From positions 1 to 35,277 of the forward strand of contig JAMCQY010000084.1 of assembly GCA_023381945.1 (NCBI GenBank): a DNA stretch of 35,277 bases, given 5' to 3'. Source of the stretch: Deltaproteobacteria bacterium (GTDB lineage: Bacteria > Desulfobacterota > Desulfobaccia > Desulfobaccales > 0-14-0-80-60-11). Made by a program: the position numbers and the translations under genes. The notes below the pieces were generated by a model. The model was given only the letters and a program-made list of their open reading frames with translations. It did no database searches and was not told where the DNA came from. Positions 31,895 through 35,277 of this stretch are shown piece by piece; the stretch's first letter is position 1, and each line of letters starts with the position of its first letter.

Positions 31895-32641
31895 ATGCTG
31901 CAGAGTCTGATCAGTTTTCTGATGAGTCCGTTCACCGAAATTGCGATTTTGGTCATCTTGCTGGTAGCCTTTTTCGTCCTCCGCAAAGACCCCCGTCTGG
32001 TAGTTTCAGGCTTTCGGATAGTTCGAACCCTCATCCTCGTGTTGATTTTCTTTTATCTGATGTTCGTTTGGGTCAGCGCCATCCGTCCCGTCCTGTCAAC
32101 TATCAGTGTCTTCGGCATGTTTGTGATCAACCTTTTCATGTTTTACAATCTGCTACTATCCAGATTGGAACGGCCCTACCGGGATGCCTTGGCGGTAATG
32201 ACCCGCGAGCCCTCACAGCATGAATTTATCCACAATGTTTGGCATCTGGGCAAAAGGTTCTATTATCTCCGCTATGCCTGGTCCTCGTTGTTCAGCGGCG
32301 TCAACCCCGTTCATTTCCTGCATGATCTGGCCACCGACCGGGTCCGGGATGACATCAAGATAACCCTGCGCCAGTATGGGGTGGAACAGAAAATGATCAC
32401 CATCCCCGTCATGGCGGGCTATTTAAAGAGCCAGATCGCCTGCGATGAAAACATGCCGGTGGATTTTAAGGACGTGATCGAAAAGGCGATCGACAATTTT
32501 GCCGATCATCCCTGGATTCAGGAACAGGGCAATGAATTTCTGCTCCTGGCTGCGGAAAGGCCCGAGGATCTGCACTTTCCTGAATGGATGGCCAAATTCG
32601 AAGCTTGCGTCAGGACTTACAAATCGAAAAACCCCGACTGA
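31895..32641 (+). CDS. Membrane protein of unknown function, 248 residues
   Basis: There are three hydrophobic segments in the first 90 residues (about 12-29, 42-65, 68-88), then a soluble, charged domain of about 150 residues (VRDDIKITLRQYGVEQKMITI and similar). The start at 31895 follows AGAGGAGAAGAC; the frame is open further upstream to 31859 without such a site. I do not recognise the family. Its last 58 bases overlap the longest reading of the LutB/LutC-like gene, so the two are probably cotranscribed. Confidence 0.75.
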   Translation: MLQSLISFLMSPFTEIAILVILLVAFFVLRKDPRLVVSGFRIVRTLILVLIFFYLMFVWVSAIRPVLSTISVFGMFVINLFMFYNLLLSRLERPYRDALAVMTREPSQHEFIHNVWHLGKRFYYLRYAWSSLFSGVNPVHFLHDLATDRVRDDIKITLRQYGVEQKMITIPVMAGYLKSQIACDENMPVDFKDVIEKAIDNFADHPWIQEQGNEFLLLAAERPEDLHFPEWMAKFEACVRTYKSKNPD

Positions 32642-34572
32642 AACCATTGAATCCTATCAAAATTGCCGCTACCAGCCCCACTGCCGGAACCCCCGTTTCG
32701 CTCTCGGCGGTAAGGGCCGCCTGCCACCGGGCTTTAACGGCCCGGGACCGCCGCCTCGAAGAATATCCTCATTGGGAGGCCTGGCGGCGCCAGGCCCGGG
32801 AGATCAAGGCCGCAGCCATCTCCCGGCTGGACGAGTTGCTGGGGCAGCTGGCCCGGGAGGTAGAGGCCTGGGGAGGACAGGTGCTTTGGGCCCGGGATGC
32901 GGCCGAGGCCAGGGGGTTGATCCTGCGGCTGGCCCGGGAGCATCAGGTCACCTTGGTGACCAAGTCCAAGTCCATGACCTCCGAAGAGATCGGCCTCAAC
33001 CCGGCCCTGGCCGCCGCCGGCGTGCGGACTTGGGAGACCGATCTGGGGGAGTTCATCGTCCAGTTGGCGGGGCAGCCCCCGGCGCATCTGACCGCCCCGG
33101 CCCTGCACCTGGATCGCCGCCAGATTGCCGCAATCTTTGAGGACCACCTGGGCGGCCCCTGCTCTCCTGAGCCGGAGACCCTGGCCCGCCGAGCCACGGA
33201 ATACCTCAGGTCCCGATTCTGGGAGGCCGGGATGGGCATTACCGGGGTCAATTTCGCGACCCCGGACGGGACCTTGGTCTTTCTCGAAAATGAAAGCAAT
33301 CTAAGGCTCACCGCCACCTTGCCGAAGGTACAGGTGGCAGTCATGGGCCTGGAAAAGCTGATCCCATCCCTGGCGGACCTGGAGGTCCTGCTGCGGCTGC
33401 TGCCGGCCAGCGCCACCGGCCAGCGTCTCACGGCTCTGGTGCATTTTATTAAGGGCCGCAAGTTCCAGCCGGGCGGACCTCAGGCCTTTTACCTGATCAT
33501 CCTGGATAATGGCCGGCGGCAATTGTCCCGGGACCCTGACCTCCGGGAAGCCCTCTATTGTCTGCGCTGCGGCGCCTGTCTCAACATCTGCCCGGTCTTC
33601 CAGCTCCGGGCCGCCCACCTGTACGGCCGGGTCTACCCCGGGGCCATTGGCATCCTGCTGGCCCCGCATCTGAACCCGCCGGGCGACCTCAGCGACCTTT
33701 GCACCCAGTGCGGCGCCTGCCAGGAGATCTGCCCGGTGCAGATCAATCTGGCGGAGAAAATCCTGTTGACGCGGTCCCGCAGTTCCCGCTACCGCGGCCT
33801 AAAGCTAATCTCCGGCATCGCCGGTCGTGTCCTGGCCCGGCCGCGGCTGTACCGGGGGCTGGAGCCGGCTCTGCGCTTGCTTCAAGCCGGGTCCTCCCGC
33901 CGTTTTCCAGGCCTGACGCTGGCCTCCGAAAGCTTTCATCGGGCCAGAAAGGCTCCCCAGGCGGGCAAACCAGCGGAACCCCCATCCCCCGTAGACCTTA
34001 CCGGCCACGATTTTTCTGGACAGACAGCTGAGGCTGCCTTCAACCCGGGCGAAGTGGCTCCAGCCTCCAGACCAACCTTGGCCTTGGAGGCCAGTTTGGC
34101 GGAAGTGGACGCAGTTTTTCACCGGCTCCAAGGGCCGGTGGAGCTGGGCCATTGGTTAGCAAGGCTGGGAGAGCCCATCTGGCTCCAGGATCACCCCTGG
34201 CTGCGCCTGGCCGCTGGTGAACTGGCGAACCAAGGATTGAAGCCGCGTTTGGCCTCGACTGCCTGGGGGCCCGAGGGGGAAACCGCAGTTATCATCGGGC
34301 TGGGGGCGATCCCGGAGACGGGCAGCGTCCTCATCGAAGCCGCCGCCGGGCCTGTCGCGGCCCTCTCCTTCCGGATGCGGCGGCTGGCGGTCATTGTACC
34401 CGAAGGCCAGGCCGGTCTCAGCCTGGCTCAGGCGCTAAAGCTGACGGCGCGGCGGGCTCCCATGGTCACCTGGCTTACCGGTCCCAGCCGCACTGCGGAT
34501 ATTGAAAAGACCCTGGTCTTGGGAGCCCATGGGCCGGAGGAGCTCCACGTGGTAATTTACCGGGAAGATTAG
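32584..34572 (+). CDS. LutB-LutC-type fusion: LUD domain iron-sulfur protein
   Basis: The protein has up to 662 residues. The first 300 are a LutB-type LUD domain (TLVTKSKSMTSEEIGLNPAL, then TGVNFATPDGTLVFLENESN). Two 4Fe-4S motifs follow: CLRCGACLNICPVF at about 325 and CTQCGACQEICPVQ at about 372. After a Pro/Ala-rich linker, residues 520-662 are a second LUD domain of LutC type, ending with TWLTGPSRTADIEKTLVLGAHGPEELHVV. LutA, B and C form the L-lactate-oxidising complex in Bacillus; here B and C are one chain and no LutA or lactate permease is seen. The start is uncertain: the ATG at 32584 overlaps the upstream gene by 58 bases, while a TTG at 32647 would not. Neither has a clear ribosome site. 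Confidence 0.92.
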   Translation: MDGQIRSLRQDLQIEKPRLKPLNPIKIAATSPTAGTPVSLSAVRAACHRALTARDRRLEEYPHWEAWRRQAREIKAAAISRLDELLGQLAREVEAWGGQVLWARDAAEARGLILRLAREHQVTLVTKSKSMTSEEIGLNPALAAAGVRTWETDLGEFIVQLAGQPPAHLTAPALHLDRRQIAAIFEDHLGGPCSPEPETLARRATEYLRSRFWEAGMGITGVNFATPDGTLVFLENESNLRLTATLPKVQVAVMGLEKLIPSLADLEVLLRLLPASATGQRLTALVHFIKGRKFQPGGPQAFYLIILDNGRRQLSRDPDLREALYCLRCGACLNICPVFQLRAAHLYGRVYPGAIGILLAPHLNPPGDLSDLCTQCGACQEICPVQINLAEKILLTRSRSSRYRGLKLISGIAGRVLARPRLYRGLEPALRLLQAGSSRRFPGLTLASESFHRARKAPQAGKPAEPPSPVDLTGHDFSGQTAEAAFNPGEVAPASRPTLALEASLAEVDAVFHRLQGPVELGHWLARLGEPIWLQDHPWLRLAAGELANQGLKPRLASTAWGPEGETAVIIGLGAIPETGSVLIEAAAGPVAALSFRMRRLAVIVPEGQAGLSLAQALKLTARRAPMVTWLTGPSRTADIEKTLVLGAHGPEELHVVIYRED

Positions 34573-34617
34573 GCTTTAGCCTGCGACAGCTCAGGCTGGA
34601 AAGCCTGTGCTACCAAA
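34570..34617. repeat. Dispersed GCAGGCT-type hairpin repeat
   Basis: AGGCTTTAGCCTGCGACAG and CTCAGGCTGGAAAGCCTGTG form two small palindromes, related to the repeat at 28789-28840 (in opposite order) and to 19014-19030. It overlaps the stop codon of the LutB/LutC-like gene by three bases. Confidence 0.6.
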
Positions 34618-34661
34618 TAACTTACGCTTCCTTAGCGGGGCGCCTATGAGAGAAAGGCATG

Positions 34662-35277
34662 ATGGAACAGGTACCTGTCACAGAAATCACTTCCCGGGCC
34701 CAGGCCTTGCAAAAGGGCCTGGCCGCACAAAATTTAGATCTGGCCCTGGTGCGCCAGGCCGCCGACCTGTTCTATTATACGGGCACCCTGGTGGATGGCT
34801 TCCTGGCGGTAGCCCCTCAAGGCAGTCCTTTGCTGCTGGTGCGCCGGCCACGGGGGGTGGTTACACGGCCCCCCTGGCCCCAGGCCTTTTATAAAAATCT
34901 CAAAGAGATTCCGACTCTGTTGGAAAGCGCCGGGCTCAAGCCCAAAGGAGCGGTGGGCCTGGAGTTGGACGTCATGCCCACCGCCTTTTATCAACGGCTC
35001 CGGGAGCAGGTCTTCGCGCAGCAGCTGGTCCGGGACGTCTCAATGCTGATCCGGCAGCAGCGGATGATCAAAAGTTCCTATGAACTGGAAAAGGTGCGCC
35101 GGGCTGCGGCCATTATGGATCAGGTACACTTGCAGGTGCCGGAAATACTCAAGCCGGGCATTTCTGAACTGGAGCTGGCCGCTGCCCTGGAGTACCGCCT
35201 CCGGCTCCTGGGGCATCAGGGGATGGTCCGGGTGCGCAACTGGGACCTGGAGCTCCATTACGGGCATGTGCTCTCCG
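34662..35277 (+). CDS. M24 peptidase (Xaa-Pro aminopeptidase-like), cut by the window edge
   Basis: The frame stays open from the ATG at 34662 to the last base, giving 205 residues without a stop. The first 130 resemble the creatinase N-domain (ALQKGLAAQNLDLALVRQAADLFYYTGTL, the AVGLELDVMP equivalent). SMLIRQQRMIKSSYELEKVRRAA, then KPGISELELAAALEYRLRLLG, match the start of the pita-bread catalytic domain of Xaa-Pro aminopeptidases. The metal ligands lie beyond the edge and cannot be checked. GAAAGG precedes the start. Cytoplasmic peptide turnover is the likely role. Confidence 0.88.
   Translation, partial: MEQVPVTEITSRAQALQKGLAAQNLDLALVRQAADLFYYTGTLVDGFLAVAPQGSPLLLVRRPRGVVTRPPWPQAFYKNLKEIPTLLESAGLKPKGAVGLELDVMPTAFYQRLREQVFAQQLVRDVSMLIRQQRMIKSSYELEKVRRAAAIMDQVHLQVPEILKPGISELELAAALEYRLRLLGHQGMVRVRNWDLELHYGHVLS

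Noticed and set aside
1..35277. Prophage or integrative element
   Set aside because: No integrase, att-type repeats or phage structural genes. No direct repeat of the tmRNA 3' end, a common integration site, was noticed nearby.

Overview
The window looks like chromosome of a Gram-negative, anaerobic or microaerophilic bacterium. A sulfate-reducer/syntroph-type Desulfobacterota (former Deltaproteobacteria, perhaps near Desulfobacca) is my best guess. The diderm envelope is shown by an autotransporter, a PpiD-type chaperone, an outer-membrane-type TPR lipoprotein and a periplasmic carbonic anhydrase. The lifestyle hint comes from several Fe-S proteins and a LutB/LutC-type fusion. The DNA is GC-rich, with AT-richer gaps that carry small palindromic repeats. 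Taxonomy is inference from gene content only. There is no rRNA, tRNA, CRISPR array or prophage; the one structural RNA gene is tmRNA.

Layout. 0.5-5.7 kb: a lysozyme-like secreted protein with a disrupted start, a membrane metallophosphoesterase, a small membrane protein and a large autotransporter behind a 500-base leader. 5.8-6.0 kb: a TA-flanked, 174-base inverted-repeat element whose second copy lies at 26.5 kb. 6.0-8.4 kb (minus): a tightly coupled three-gene operon encoding a MotA/ExbB-like channel protein with a long cytoplasmic helix, a MotB/OmpA-like partner and an unrecognised soluble protein. 9.2-11.0 kb (minus): a PadR regulator coupled to a NapH-like polyferredoxin, with a dyad next to the promoter. 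11.4-11.8 kb (minus): ssrA with its own promoter and terminator.

11.9-15.5 kb (minus) is the clearest functional island: crcB fluoride channel, a DUF190 plus four-CBS protein, then a fluoride riboswitch with an overlapping terminator, a CPA2-type cation/proton antiporter and a universal stress protein. The riboswitch lies inside the gene series. Fluoride should therefore specifically raise antiporter and stress-protein expression, while crcB and the CBS protein are transcribed upstream of the switch.

15.7-24.7 kb is mixed housekeeping: a frameshifted remnant, small conserved proteins, an Fe-S protein, a histidine phosphatase, a zinc-ribbon protein, RNase R, hisD and folE2. 24.8-28.5 kb holds a small membrane protein, a Cys-rich protein, a chagasin-like inhibitor, a periplasmic beta-carbonic anhydrase and a TPR lipoprotein. 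28.7-35.3 kb holds a second inverted-repeat element, ppiD, an LCM-type methyltransferase, a membrane protein, the LutB-LutC fusion and the start of an M24 peptidase cut by the window edge.

The best candidates for something undescribed are the three-gene motor-like operon (ZorAB-like without ZorC/ZorD) and the DUF190-CBS protein tied to fluoride resistance.
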